Shown here: positions 55,894 to 64,000 of the stretch, in pieces
How the letters are laid out: every line of letters starts with the position of its first letter
Numbering within the stretch: position 1 is the first letter of the stretch
DNA from: Shewanella algidipiscicola
GTDB lineage: Bacteria; Pseudomonadota; Gammaproteobacteria; Enterobacterales; Shewanellaceae
Reading direction: 5' to 3'
DNA: 64,000 nucleotides
Assembly: GCF_003605125.1 (NCBI RefSeq)
Contig: NZ_QPQT01000016.1
Location: 47,287 to 111,286, forward strand
Made by a program: the position numbers and the translations under genes
The notes under the pieces: generated by a model
What the model saw: the letters and a program-made list of their open reading frames with translations, nothing else
Told to the model about the DNA's origin: nothing
The model's database searches: none

Positions 55894-58047
55894 ATGAGTC
55901 TTAAAACGATTTTATCGAAACAACACCTTTTGGTAGCGGGGTTTGGGCTGATGCTCAGCGGCTGTCAGTATAATGCATCTCAAACTGATGACACGTTAAC
56001 GACGGCTTCGCCTCAAGGCGTGGTCGAGACCCTTCATGGCGTTCAAGTGGCCGATCCCTATCGTTATCTTGAAGAAGACACTGAAGCAACCCAAGCCTGG
56101 GTTAAACAGCAGCAGCAGGCCGGTCATGATTATCTGGCTCAACTCGAAAATAAACAGGCTATTGTCGAGCGTATTACTGAGCTGTGGAATTATGAAAAAG
56201 TGACCGCTCCATCTGAGCATGGCGATTACACCTTCTATTATCGCAACGATGGCCTACAGGCGCAGTCGGTGTTGTATGTTAAAGATAAACAAGGACAAGA
56301 AAAGGTTGCCCTCGATCCAAATGGGTTTTCAACCGATGGTACCGTGGCATTAAGTGGTGTGTCTGTTAGTGGTGATGGTAAAACGATTGCCTATGGAGTG
56401 TCCAAATCAGGTTCGGACTGGCAACAGTGGCAATTTATTGATGTGATTAGTGGTAAAAAATTAGTTGATGAGCTCAATTGGATTAAATTTTCTAGTGCAC
56501 AATGGAGTAAAGATAACCAAGGAGTGTACTACTCTCGCTATGATGCACCAGCGGGTGGTAACTTACTTGCCGATGTCAACTTTAACCAAAAAGTCTACTA
56601 CCACAAACTGGGTACAGATCAATCTCAAGATGTGTTGATTTATGAGCGCCCACAGAATAAAGATTGGGGCTTTGGTGCCGAAGTCTCAGAGCAGGGCGAT
56701 TATCTGTTGATCTCCATCTCTCAGGGTACCGACAGTCGTAATCGTTTCTTCTATAAGTCGTTAACCGAACAAAATGCCCCAGTGGTTGAATTAATTGTTG
56801 AGCTTGAAGCCGAATACAGCTTCTTGGGTAATGATAAATCAGTCTTTTATTTTAAGACCGATTTAGATGCGCCAAATGGCAAAGTGATTGCGATTGATGT
56901 TAATCGCCCAGCTAAAACCAATTGGAAGACTGTGATTGCTGAATCAAGCGATCCTATCGCGAGCGTGGCCATTATTAATGACCACTTGGTTGTCAGTTAC
57001 CTGCATGACGTATTAGGTCAGCTATCTATTTTCAGCATGGATGGCGTTAAACGCCAAGATGTAGATTTACCTGGTAAAGGTAAAATTGCCGGCCCTTATG
57101 GTAAGCGTAGCAAAGACTATTTCTATTACACTTTTAATAGTTATGTGCAGCCACAGACTACTTATAAGTTTGATTTTAAAACGGGTCAATCTAGTCTGTA
57201 CGCTAAACCCAAAGTCTCATTCAATCCTGATGACTATGTGTCAGAGCAAGTGTTTTACAACAGTAAAGATGGCACCCGTGTTCCTATGATGGTCTCTTAT
57301 AAGAAGGGATTAACACTTGATGGTAATAACCCAACCTTATTGTATGCCTATGGTGGATTTGCCATTTCGTTAACCCCGCGCTTTAGTCCAGCTAATATAG
57401 CGTGGATGGATATGGGCGGTATATATGCTGTGCCTAATCTTCGTGGTGGTGCCGAATATGGCGAAAGCTGGCATCAAGCGGGCATGTTTGATAAGAAACA
57501 AAATGTGTTTGATGATTACTATGCTGCAGCGCAGTACCTTATCGACAACCATTATACTAACAGCAGTAAATTAGGTGCTTATGGTCGCAGTAACGGTGGT
57601 TTGTTGATGGGAGCTGCATTGACTCAACGCCCTGATCTGTTTGCCGCTGTGCTACCTGCAGTCGGTGTTTTAGATATGCTGAGATTCCACAAATTTACTA
57701 TCGGTTGGGCGTGGACTAGTGAATATGGCTCTGCCGATGTAGCTGAGCAGTTCCCTGCGCTGCTTGCTTATTCGCCTTACCATAATATTACAGAGCGTGA
57801 ATATCCGGCTACCATGGTAATGACAGCCGATCATGATGATCGCGTCGTACCACTGCATAGCTTCAAATTTGGTGCGCTGCTGCAAGATCGTCAAACTGGC
57901 GATGCGCCGATCATCATGCGTATCGAATCGAAAGCCGGTCACGGTGCAGGCAAGCCAACGGCAATGAAGATTGATGAATTTGCTGATATCTACAGTTTTC
58001 TATGGCACAGTTTTGGTTTAACCGTACCCGCTAAGATTGGTGGTTAA
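55894..58047 (+). CDS. Prolyl oligopeptidase (S9A family), lipoprotein
   Basis: A 717-residue serine peptidase cutting small peptides after proline. The signal has lipobox LSGC (about Cys24), so the enzyme is in the envelope. The N-terminal part (to about residue 90) and C-terminal part form the alpha/beta hydrolase domain; a seven-bladed propeller lies between (about 90-440). The catalytic triad is Ser in AYGRSNGGLLMG, Asp in ADHDDRVVPLHS and His in KAGHGAGKP. AGGAT site. Ends at a strong terminator. Confidence 0.93.
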   Translation: MSLKTILSKQHLLVAGFGLMLSGCQYNASQTDDTLTTASPQGVVETLHGVQVADPYRYLEEDTEATQAWVKQQQQAGHDYLAQLENKQAIVERITELWNYEKVTAPSEHGDYTFYYRNDGLQAQSVLYVKDKQGQEKVALDPNGFSTDGTVALSGVSVSGDGKTIAYGVSKSGSDWQQWQFIDVISGKKLVDELNWIKFSSAQWSKDNQGVYYSRYDAPAGGNLLADVNFNQKVYYHKLGTDQSQDVLIYERPQNKDWGFGAEVSEQGDYLLISISQGTDSRNRFFYKSLTEQNAPVVELIVELEAEYSFLGNDKSVFYFKTDLDAPNGKVIAIDVNRPAKTNWKTVIAESSDPIASVAIINDHLVVSYLHDVLGQLSIFSMDGVKRQDVDLPGKGKIAGPYGKRSKDYFYYTFNSYVQPQTTYKFDFKTGQSSLYAKPKVSFNPDDYVSEQVFYNSKDGTRVPMMVSYKKGLTLDGNNPTLLYAYGGFAISLTPRFSPANIAWMDMGGIYAVPNLRGGAEYGESWHQAGMFDKKQNVFDDYYAAAQYLIDNHYTNSSKLGAYGRSNGGLLMGAALTQRPDLFAAVLPAVGVLDMLRFHKFTIGWAWTSEYGSADVAEQFPALLAYSPYHNITEREYPATMVMTADHDDRVVPLHSFKFGALLQDRQTGDAPIIMRIESKAGHGAGKPTAMKIDEFADIYSFLWHSFGLTVPAKIGG

Positions 58048-58072
58048 CCGACTAACCATTAACTCAGTATTG

Positions 58073-58100
58073 AAAGGGAAGTGAATAACTTCCCTTTTTT
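58073..58100 (+). terminator. Terminator after the oligopeptidase gene
   Basis: AAAGGGAAGT / ACTTCCCTTT stem with a GAATA loop and T-run. Confidence 0.9.
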
Positions 58101-58215
58101 ATTAACAAAATTTTATGAAGTAACTGCTCACTGTTCGTGCCTGAACCATTCACAATTGTCCACGCTGTAGGTATAGTAGGCCTCTATTTTAGCTAATGTT
58201 TGGCAATCATTGTTT

Positions 58216-58614
58216 ATGTTTCGTTGGCCCATTTCTGTTTATTACGAAGATACCGATGCTGGGGGAGTGGTTTATCACTCAAACTACCTCAACTTTTTCG
58301 AGCGCGCTCGCACCGAGTGGCTTAAAAAAATTGGCGTGAAACAGACTCAATTACTCGCCGAAGATATTGCTTTTGTCGTTAAAAAGGCGGAATTAGACTT
58401 TAAGGTAGCCGCTCGTTTTGAGCAGGAACTGGTGGTCGAAACGGAAGTGATGGAATTGAAAAAGGCCTCTTTGCTATTTCGTCAACAACTGCTTGATGCA
58501 TCAGGTAAGTTATACTGCGAAGGCCATATTCTGGTTGCCTGCATTGCCTTGTCACGTATGAGACCAAGAGCTATTCCGCATAACATTGTTCAGGAGTTTA
58601 AGAGTGGAAGCTGA
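58216..58614 (+). CDS. ybgC: Tol-Pal-associated acyl-CoA thioesterase YbgC
   Basis: A 132-residue hot-dog thioesterase. The N-terminal motif [17 protein letters not shown] has the catalytic Asp. E. coli YbgC hydrolyses short-chain acyl-CoA and interacts with phospholipid synthesis. ATG 58216 is used; a TTG two codons earlier is unlikely. The gene overlaps the tolQ start by 11 bases, the standard head of the tol-pal operon. Confidence 0.93.
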   Translation: MFRWPISVYYEDTDAGGVVYHSNYLNFFERARTEWLKKIGVKQTQLLAEDIAFVVKKAELDFKVAARFEQELVVETEVMELKKASLLFRQQLLDASGKLYCEGHILVACIALSRMRPRAIPHNIVQEFKSGS

Positions 58615-59293
58615 TATTTCCTTTATCGGGCTGTTTTTACAAGCCAGTTTATTAGTTAAGTTTGTCATGTTGACGCTGTTAGCGTTATCGGTGATTTCCT
58701 GGGCAGTGATTATTCAACGTCGGCGTTTACTGGCTTCGGCTAGGCAACACGCGCTTAAATTTGAAGATAAGTTTTGGTCTGGTGTCGATTTAAATAAACT
58801 CTATAAAGAGCTGTCTGCTCGCCAAGACAACAATAGCGGTTTAGAGGCGCTATTTTATAGTGGTTTTAAAGAGTATGCTCGGTTAAATAACCTTAATGGT
58901 AAAGTGCCCAGTGCTGTGATGGACGGCAGTTATCGTGCCATGCGTGTGGCATTGTCGCGCGAACTTGAAAAGCTAGAGACTCACTTACCCTTATTAGCCA
59001 CCATAGGATCAACCAGTCCCTATATTGGTTTGTTTGGAACTGTATGGGGCATCATGAACTCCTTTATCGCTCTAGGCGCGGTTGAAAACGCGACGCTCGC
59101 AATGGTTGCGCCAGGGATTGCCGAGGCCTTGATTGCGACCGCAATGGGCCTGTTTGCCGCCATTCCTGCGGTTATTGCGTACAACCGTTTTTCGACTCAG
59201 GTGGATAAAATTGAGATGTCGTACGCTAACTTTATGGAAGAGTTTTCCAGTATTTTGCACCGTCAAGCTTATAGCGAGAAGGAAGAGATCTAA
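58604..59293 (+). CDS. tolQ: Tol-Pal inner-membrane motor protein TolQ
   Basis: A 229-residue inner-membrane protein with three membrane helices (about 15-37, 135-157 and 168-192), forming the proton-driven motor with TolR. The conserved [13 protein letters not shown] and [27 protein letters not shown] motifs are shared with ExbB and MotA. The start is GTG 58604 with CAGGAG, inside the end of ybgC; the longer frame to 58586 is rejected. The stop overlaps the tolR start. Confidence 0.95.
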   Translation: MEADISFIGLFLQASLLVKFVMLTLLALSVISWAVIIQRRRLLASARQHALKFEDKFWSGVDLNKLYKELSARQDNNSGLEALFYSGFKEYARLNNLNGKVPSAVMDGSYRAMRVALSRELEKLETHLPLLATIGSTSPYIGLFGTVWGIMNSFIALGAVENATLAMVAPGIAEALIATAMGLFAAIPAVIAYNRFSTQVDKIEMSYANFMEEFSSILHRQAYSEKEEI

Positions 59294-59727
59294 TGCAACA
59301 AGGTTATCAGCGTAAACGACGCCGACCTGTCGCTGAGATCAACGTTGTCCCTTATATCGACGTGATGTTGGTCTTGTTGATTATTTTTATGGTCACGGCG
59401 CCGATTGTTACCCAAGGGGTTAAAGTTGACTTACCACAAGGGCAAGCCGAAACCTTACCCGCAGACAGCAAGCCACCTGTGGTTGCATCTATTGACGCCA
59501 ATGGCGATTACTACCTCGATGTGGGCAGTAGCAGCACCAAGGAAGTATTAGAGCTCGAAGAGGTAGCGACTCGGGTTGCTGCTATTATTTTGCTCGAACC
59601 TGAACGCCCTGTTGTGGTCAAAGCCGATAGGCATATTCCTTATGAAAAAGTGATTCAATTGATGGTGTCGTTGCAAAAAGCGGGTGTGCCATCAGTGGGT
59701 TTGATGACAGATTCGCCTGAGGAGTAG
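59293..59727 (+). CDS. tolR: Tol-Pal motor protein TolR
   Basis: A 144-residue protein with a short cytoplasmic tail, one membrane helix (about 18-38: EINVVPYIDVMLVLLIIFMVTAP, with the proton-carrying Asp) and a periplasmic domain that binds peptidoglycan. The PYIDVMLVLLIIFM motif is diagnostic of ExbD/TolR. The ATG overlaps the tolQ stop (TAATG), so translation is coupled. Confidence 0.95.
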   Translation: MQQGYQRKRRRPVAEINVVPYIDVMLVLLIIFMVTAPIVTQGVKVDLPQGQAETLPADSKPPVVASIDANGDYYLDVGSSSTKEVLELEEVATRVAAIILLEPERPVVVKADRHIPYEKVIQLMVSLQKAGVPSVGLMTDSPEE

Positions 59728-59730
59728 TGG

Positions 59731-60666
59731 GTGGCAGCTAAATCAGATTTTACTTTACCTCTTGTTATTTCCGCCAGTATCCACATTGGCGTGATCATCG
59801 TTGTGGCGATGGGCGTTGATTTTGATGAGAAACCTAAAGTTATGCCCCAGGCTAGCGCACCAGCCGTGCAAGCTGTGGTGGTTGATCAGCAAAAAGTGAA
59901 CCAACAGGTGCAAAAAATCAAGGCAGAGCAGCAGGCTGCTGAACGCAAAGAGAAGGCACGTCAAGATGAATTAGAGCGCCGCGCCAGAGAAGCGACCCAA
60001 GCGAGAGAACGTGAGCAAGCCAAAATTAAGCAGCTAGAAAAAGAGCGCAAACAAAAAGAGATAGAAACTCAAAATGCAGCGGCAGCCGCAAAAGCGGCTA
60101 AGTTGAAAGAGCAGCAAGAAAAAGAGAAAGCTGCACAGGCTGAAGCGTTGCGTAAGCAAAAAGAAGATGAACGTAAGGCAGCAGAAGCCGCGGCAGCCAA
60201 GGCTGAGGCTAAGCGTAAACAGGAAGAGGCCGCAGCAAAGAAGGCGGCTGAGGAACGTAAACGTAAAGAGGAAGCCGAGCGTAAACGTAAAGCCGAAGAA
60301 CAAGCACGTTTAGAGCAAGAGCGCATGATGGAAGAAGCCTTAGCGGCTGAGCAAGCGGTATTATCACAAACACGCAATAAGCAGGTGACAACCGAGGTAC
60401 AACGATACACTTCGATGATCCGGGCGACCATTCAGCGCAACTTAGTGGTGGATGAGTCGATGCGTGGTAAAAGTTGCCGTATCTTTATTCGCTTAGCAAA
60501 AGATGGGTTTGTGACCGGTAATGAAATCTTATCGGGCGATCCTGTGGTTTGCCGTGCGACGAAAGCTGCCATTAATAAGGCGGGGCGCTTACCTGTATCG
60601 CCAGAGGCTGACGTGTATAACAAGTTAAAAGAGATTAATTTAACCGTTCAACCGGAATTTAATTAA
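59731..60666 (+). CDS. tolA: Tol-Pal protein TolA
   Basis: A 311-residue protein with the usual three domains: a membrane anchor (about 8-30), a long Ala/Lys/Glu-rich helical rod (about 60-225) that spans the periplasm, and a C-terminal globular domain (about 225-311) with two Cys (in GKSCRIF and DPVVCRA) that likely form the conserved disulfide. It links the TolQR motor to TolB and Pal. The start is GTG 59731 after GAGGAG, three bases after tolR. The repetitive rod creates spurious long frames on the opposite strand. Confidence 0.94.
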   Translation: MAAKSDFTLPLVISASIHIGVIIVVAMGVDFDEKPKVMPQASAPAVQAVVVDQQKVNQQVQKIKAEQQAAERKEKARQDELERRAREATQAREREQAKIKQLEKERKQKEIETQNAAAAAKAAKLKEQQEKEKAAQAEALRKQKEDERKAAEAAAAKAEAKRKQEEAAAKKAAEERKRKEEAERKRKAEEQARLEQERMMEEALAAEQAVLSQTRNKQVTTEVQRYTSMIRATIQRNLVVDESMRGKSCRIFIRLAKDGFVTGNEILSGDPVVCRATKAAINKAGRLPVSPEADVYNKLKEINLTVQPEFN

Positions 60667-60675
60667 AGGGGCTTC

Positions 60676-62001
60676 ATGAAGATTTTGACAAAATGGCTTA
60701 TTTTAGGGCTGCTGATCTGCACAGCACCTGTTAAGGCTGCACTGGATATAGTGATCACCGAAGGGGTTGATGCCGCGCGTCCTATCGCAGTGGTGCCGTT
60801 TGTTTGGCAAGGTACGACGCCTATGCCTTCACAAATATCGGATGTGGTGATGTCGGATCTGACTCGCAGTGGCACATTTAAACCTTTGGATGAACTTGGC
60901 CTACCTCAGCGTAACATCAGTACTGCGGCAAACTTTAATGCCAAGCTTTGGTCCAATGTTGGGGCAGAAGCCGTTGTGCTGGGCTCAGTAAAACCTTACG
61001 GGGCAGATCAATATTTAGTCAATTTCGAACTCATCGATCTGGTTAAAGCCCAAATGCAGTCAGGCGGCCCTTCATCGGCTGCCGACTATGTTATCGACAG
61101 CCGTGAAACCGTGATAAGCGCAGCCCAGTTTAGACAATATGGCCACCGTATTAGCGATATCGTCTATGAAAAGTTGACCGGGATCCGTGGAGCGTTTTTA
61201 ACGCGTATTGCTTATGTTGTGGTCGACCATCAAGATAAATCGCCTTACAAGCTAATGATTGCCGATTATGATGGATACAATGAACAGATGTTACTGCGCT
61301 CACCAGAGCCATTAATGTCGCCTTCATGGTCTCCTGACGGGCGCAAGCTAGCTTATGTCAGTTTTGAAAATAAGAAAGCTGAAGTGTTTGTGCAAGACAT
61401 TTATACTCAGTCACGCACTAAGGTGACGAGTTTCTCAGGAATTAATGGTGCACCTTCGTTTTCGCCCGACGGCAAAAAGTTAGCGCTTACCTTGTCAAAA
61501 GATGGTCAGCCTGAAATTTATGTGGTTGATATCGCGACTAAAGCGATTAAACGTATTACCAATCATTATGCTATTGATACTGAAGCGTCATGGACGCCAG
61601 ATGGGCAATCGTTAATTTTCACCTCTGAGCGAGGTGGGCGTCCACAGATCTATCAAGTGACACTGGCTTCGGGTAAAGTTTCAAGGTTAACTTTTGAAGG
61701 TGAATGGAATTTAGGTGGTTCTATTTCTCCAGATGGTCGCAGCATGGTGTTTGTTAACCGTACTAACGGTAAGTTTAATATTGCTCGAATGGATTTAGAA
61801 ACGCGCTTTATGCAAGTACTGACTTCAACGCGTTTAGATGAGTCACCCAGCGTTGCACCAAATGGCACTATGGTCATTTACGGTACAACCTATCAAGGAC
61901 AACAAGTTTTAGCGGCGGTCTCTATGGATGGCCGGTTTAAGGCAAGACTGCCAGTCGGTCAAGGGGAAGTAAAATCTCCTGCTTGGTCACCTTTTTTATA
62001 A
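60676..62001 (+). CDS. tolB: Tol-Pal periplasmic protein TolB
   Basis: A 441-residue periplasmic protein. The signal peptide is cleaved after VKA (about residue 21). The N-terminal domain (to about 165) binds TolA, and the C-terminal six-bladed propeller has repeated SPDG-K/R motifs ([37 protein letters not shown]), the surface that binds Pal. AAAGGGG site. Cytoplasmic export by Sec is expected. Length as in E. coli (430). Confidence 0.95.
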   Translation: MKILTKWLILGLLICTAPVKAALDIVITEGVDAARPIAVVPFVWQGTTPMPSQISDVVMSDLTRSGTFKPLDELGLPQRNISTAANFNAKLWSNVGAEAVVLGSVKPYGADQYLVNFELIDLVKAQMQSGGPSSAADYVIDSRETVISAAQFRQYGHRISDIVYEKLTGIRGAFLTRIAYVVVDHQDKSPYKLMIADYDGYNEQMLLRSPEPLMSPSWSPDGRKLAYVSFENKKAEVFVQDIYTQSRTKVTSFSGINGAPSFSPDGKKLALTLSKDGQPEIYVVDIATKAIKRITNHYAIDTEASWTPDGQSLIFTSERGGRPQIYQVTLASGKVSRLTFEGEWNLGGSISPDGRSMVFVNRTNGKFNIARMDLETRFMQVLTSTRLDESPSVAPNGTMVIYGTTYQGQQVLAAVSMDGRFKARLPVGQGEVKSPAWSPFL

Positions 62002-62033
62002 TATCAATCTCGAAAAAAGATTAAGGATGTAAA

Positions 62034-62576
62034 ATGAATTTTAATAAGCTTTTTAAGGCTATGTTGGTTGCAGTTCCCGTTATGGCAATGAGTGCATGTA
62101 GTACCACATCTGAATCAGAAACAGATGCAAGTAGCTCAATGGGCGGTAGTAATAACGGTAGCGAAATGACAGCCGGTGGTGTTGAAACCGGCGGTGTAGC
62201 ACCCATTTTAACTCCTGAAGAGCAGCAACGTCTTAAGTATCAAGAGTTACGTAAAGAACACATCATCTATTTCGATTTTGATAGAAGCTCGGTTTCTTCA
62301 GAGTTTTCTGAGGTGCTTAATGCTCACGGCGAATACTTAGTTGAACATCCAAATGTGCGCGTTATGATTGAAGGTCATGCCGATGAGCGTGGTACGCCTG
62401 AGTATAATATCGCCCTAGGTGAGCGCCGGGCTAAAGCGGTTGCTAAATACTTACAAAGCATGGGTGTTTCACCAAGTCAAATGAGTATTGTGAGTTACGG
62501 TGAAGAGAAGCCACTTGATTTTTCTCGTACCGATGCTGGATTTGGCAAAAACCGTCGTGCGGTATTAGTTTACTAA
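62034..62576 (+). CDS. pal: Peptidoglycan-associated lipoprotein Pal
   Basis: A 180-residue outer-membrane lipoprotein with lipobox MSAC (about Cys22), a Ser/Gly-rich linker to about residue 60, and an OmpA-like domain (about 75-180) with HIIYFDFDRSSV, EGHADERGTPEYNIALGERRAKAV and the ending FGKNRRAVLVY. It anchors the outer membrane to peptidoglycan and binds TolB. AAGGA site. Confidence 0.96.
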   Translation: MNFNKLFKAMLVAVPVMAMSACSTTSESETDASSSMGGSNNGSEMTAGGVETGGVAPILTPEEQQRLKYQELRKEHIIYFDFDRSSVSSEFSEVLNAHGEYLVEHPNVRVMIEGHADERGTPEYNIALGERRAKAVAKYLQSMGVSPSQMSIVSYGEEKPLDFSRTDAGFGKNRRAVLVY

Positions 62577-62600
62577 TAACTGATATTAACAGGGATACAT

Positions 62601-63320
62601 ATGAAACATGCCGTACTAACCGCGGCAATTCTGATGAGTGTTGGTGTGGCGGTTGCCGCACCAGCACCGGTTGAAGATATTGCTGGTGGTGCTTCTAATG
62701 ATAGAGTGGCTCGTTTAGAGCGTATGCTCAAGGCAAAACAGGCTGCCGAGTTTGAAACGCAGCAACGACTCGATACCTTGCAACAAGAAGTATTAGATCT
62801 GCGCGGGTTGACTGAACAGCAAAGCTATCAGATAAATCAGATATTACAGCGTCAACGTCAGCTTTATGATGATATTGCAAAGCTCAGCAGTGCTAAATCG
62901 GTGGCAAATACGGCCACTCCTGTAGCCTCTGAAACCACATCATCATTAGGCGAAACGGCCAGTTATGAGCAAGCGGTTAATTTGGTGCTTAAACAGCGTC
63001 AATATGATGAAGCAATCCCTGCATTTAGAAATTTTATAAAACAGTATCCGAGCTCTACGTACGCGGCTAACGCGAATTATTGGCTCGGACAATTGTTATA
63101 TAATAAAGGTGAATTTGCTGAGGCGACTCAAGCATTTGATACCGTAGTTAAACAGTTTAAAGATTCAAATAAGCGTGGTGACAGTCTGGTTAAGCTAGGG
63201 ATGATTGCACAAAAGCAGTCTGACAATGCCACAGCCAAGCGTTACTATCAACAAGTGATCAACGAATACGCTAATAGTGCAGCTGCAAGAATCGCTACAC
63301 AGCAGTTGGCGGGTATTTAA
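62601..63320 (+). CDS. cpoB: Cell division coordinator CpoB (YbgF)
   Basis: A 239-residue periplasmic protein: signal peptide cleaved after AAPA-type site (about residue 20), a coiled coil (about 32-90) for trimerisation, and TPR repeats at the C-terminus (about 110-239: YEQAVNLVLKQRQYDEAIPAFRNFI and following). CpoB links peptidoglycan synthesis with Tol-driven constriction. Last gene of the tol-pal operon, followed, as in E. coli, by lysine tRNA genes. Confidence 0.93.
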   Translation: MKHAVLTAAILMSVGVAVAAPAPVEDIAGGASNDRVARLERMLKAKQAAEFETQQRLDTLQQEVLDLRGLTEQQSYQINQILQRQRQLYDDIAKLSSAKSVANTATPVASETTSSLGETASYEQAVNLVLKQRQYDEAIPAFRNFIKQYPSSTYAANANYWLGQLLYNKGEFAEATQAFDTVVKQFKDSNKRGDSLVKLGMIAQKQSDNATAKRYYQQVINEYANSAAARIATQQLAGI

Positions 63321-63391
63321 TCTCTATTTAACTAAAAAACATACCCTTAGTTTGTTTTTCATGCAAACGAAAAGAAATGATAAATTTGCAC

Positions 63392-63419
63392 TTGCATGAG
63401 AAGATGAAAAAGGTATTAT
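63392..63419 (+). promoter_or_regulatory. Probable stable-RNA promoter for the tRNA-Lys array
   Basis: TTGCAT, 16 bases, then TATTAT at 63414-63419, followed by a GC-rich stretch (GGCGCCC) as in stringently controlled tRNA promoters. GCGCCCT (63422) can pair with AGGGCGC (63447) in the leader. Confidence 0.65.
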
Positions 63420-63483
63420 AGGCGCCCTCAAAGCGGCGTAGTCGCAAGGGCGCTAAATCAATAAGATTTAGCTGTAAAAAAAT

Positions 63484-63551
63484 GGGTCATTCGTTTAGTC
63501 GCTATGTTTATAGCAAAAGACAGTTGGCTGTTAACCATTGGTGAGGGTTAA
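63484..63551 (+). pseudogene. tRNA-Lys relic 1
   Basis: Starts GGGTCATTCGTTTAGTC, like the tRNA-Lys 5' half, then a short hairpin (GCTAT/ATAGC) replaces the D-loop region. An anticodon arm follows with loop CTGTTAA (GTT in place of TTT). There is no T arm or acceptor 3' strand. It is not a working tRNA. Confidence 0.65.
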
Positions 63552-63573
63552 TTTACATTATCATCACTCAGAT

Positions 63574-63649
63574 GGGTCGTTAGCTCAGTCGGTAGAGCAG
63601 TTGGCTTTTAACCAATTGGTCGAAGGTTCGAATCCTTCACGACCCACCA
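63574..63649 (+). tRNA. tRNA-Lys (anticodon TTT)
   Basis: A 76-base cloverleaf with CCA encoded. The acceptor pairs are GGGTCGT/ACGACCC, the anticodon loop is CTTTTAA, and the T loop is TTCGAAT. Confidence 0.98.
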
Positions 63650-63688
63650 CTTTCTCTACAAGTGGCTAAACAAGTAGGTCAATAAGAT

Positions 63689-63764
63689 GGGTCGTTAGCT
63701 CAGTCGGTAGAGCAGTTGGCTTTTAACCAATTGGTCGAAGGTTCGAATCCTTCACGACCCACCA
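63689..63764 (+). tRNA. tRNA-Lys (anticodon TTT), second copy
   Basis: Identical to the first copy; the spacer after it repeats the first spacer almost exactly. Confidence 0.98.
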
Positions 63765-63803
63765 CTTTCTCTACAAGTGGCTAAACAAGTAGGTTAATAA
63801 GAT

Positions 63804-63887
63804 GGGCCGTTAGCTCAGTCGCTATTTTAGAATAGCGTTTTAGAATAGAGATGGGGCAGTTGGCTGTTAACCATTGATGGCGGTTAA
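63804..63887 (+). pseudogene. tRNA-Lys relic 2
   Basis: Begins GGGCCGTTAGCTCAGTCG as tRNA-Lys does, then an AT-rich insert with the same GCTAT/ATAGC hairpin as relic 1. An anticodon arm with loop CTGTTAA follows, and then diverged sequence without a T arm. A decayed tRNA copy. Confidence 0.65.
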
Positions 63888-63909
63888 TTTACATTATCAT
63901 CACTCAGAT

Positions 63910-63985
63910 GGGTCGTTAGCTCAGTCGGTAGAGCAGTTGGCTTTTAACCAATTGGTCGAAGGTTCGAATCCTTCACGACCCACCA
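63910..63985 (+). tRNA. tRNA-Lys (anticodon TTT), third copy
   Basis: Identical to the first copy. It lies 336 bases after it, as relic 2 lies 336 bases after relic 1 at the anticodon arm. The array probably continues past the window. Confidence 0.98.
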
Positions 63986-64000
63986 CTTTCTCTACAAGTG

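Noticed and set aside
60034..60431. Long low-complexity minus-strand frames (Phe/Leu-rich and Ser/Ala-rich)
   Set aside because: Products of the repetitive Lys/Ala/Glu rod of tolA read backwards.
1..64000. Prophage, insertion sequence, CRISPR or toxin-antitoxin module
   Set aside because: Looked for transposase, integrase, repeat-spacer and paired small-gene patterns; none was convincing.

Overview
The window looks like chromosomal DNA of a marine gammaproteobacterium, most likely Shewanella or a close relative. The evidence is gene content and protein similarity recalled from known families: a complete liu leucine-degradation cluster with its MerR regulator, a lysine riboswitch in front of an NhaC-family transporter, menA, an RNase T/motY pair, and the tol-pal operon followed by lysine tRNA genes. 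No prophage, insertion sequence, CRISPR array or other clear mobile element was seen.

Layout. 1-10 kb: start of a glutaredoxin-like gene (cut by the window edge), a DUF445 membrane protein, a VOC/CHMI-like pair, asnB, an M28 lipoprotein peptidase, nagD, and purMN divergent from upp. 10-13.4 kb: acyltransferase-trmO-rcsF, then about 1.6 kb with no convincing gene, then an H-NS-like gene. 13.7-20 kb: etfBA, a lysine riboswitch with an NhaC-family transporter, a decayed duplicate of that gene's 3' end, and a lipoprotein peptidyl-dipeptidase. 20-34 kb: tdk, an Aer-like chemoreceptor, the liu operon (liuR-liuABCDE plus two CoA-transferase subunits) and a divergent PrpE-like acyl-CoA synthetase. 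34-46 kb: eptA converging on a two-component system, a short MBOAT-like protein, DUF3185, a CurA-like reductase with an OhrR/MarR regulator, a 6-phosphogluconate dehydrogenase, an XRE regulator facing an unknown gene, and menA. 46-58 kb: an SDR protein lacking the catalytic tyrosine, tesB, a YbaY-like lipoprotein, ompW, a second antiporter-family permease, a 2-Cys peroxiredoxin, DUF3137, rnt, motY, a candidate small RNA and a prolyl oligopeptidase. 58-64 kb: ybgC-tolQRAB-pal-cpoB and a tRNA-Lys array.

How the genes work together. The liu genes take isovaleryl-CoA to acetyl-CoA and acetoacetate; the CoA transferase activates the acetoacetate, and ETF accepts electrons from isovaleryl-CoA dehydrogenase. 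Similar palindromes in front of etfB and liuR suggest that LiuR controls both loci. PurM/PurN and Upp serve purine synthesis and uracil salvage, and Tdk serves thymidine salvage. EptA and the adjacent two-component system form a plausible lipid A modification unit. Tol-Pal with YbgC and CpoB maintains the outer membrane during division.

The most interesting unexplained items are: an orphan RNA transcription unit at 55396-55564 (minus strand) with a near-consensus promoter and a strong terminator; the relic of the riboswitch-controlled transporter; tRNA-Lys relics carrying a GTT anticodon loop interleaved with intact tRNAs; the SDR with Phe in place of the catalytic Tyr; and the XRE regulator/unknown protein pair with direct repeats between them. 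All functional statements come from reading the sequence and from knowledge of families; no database search was run.
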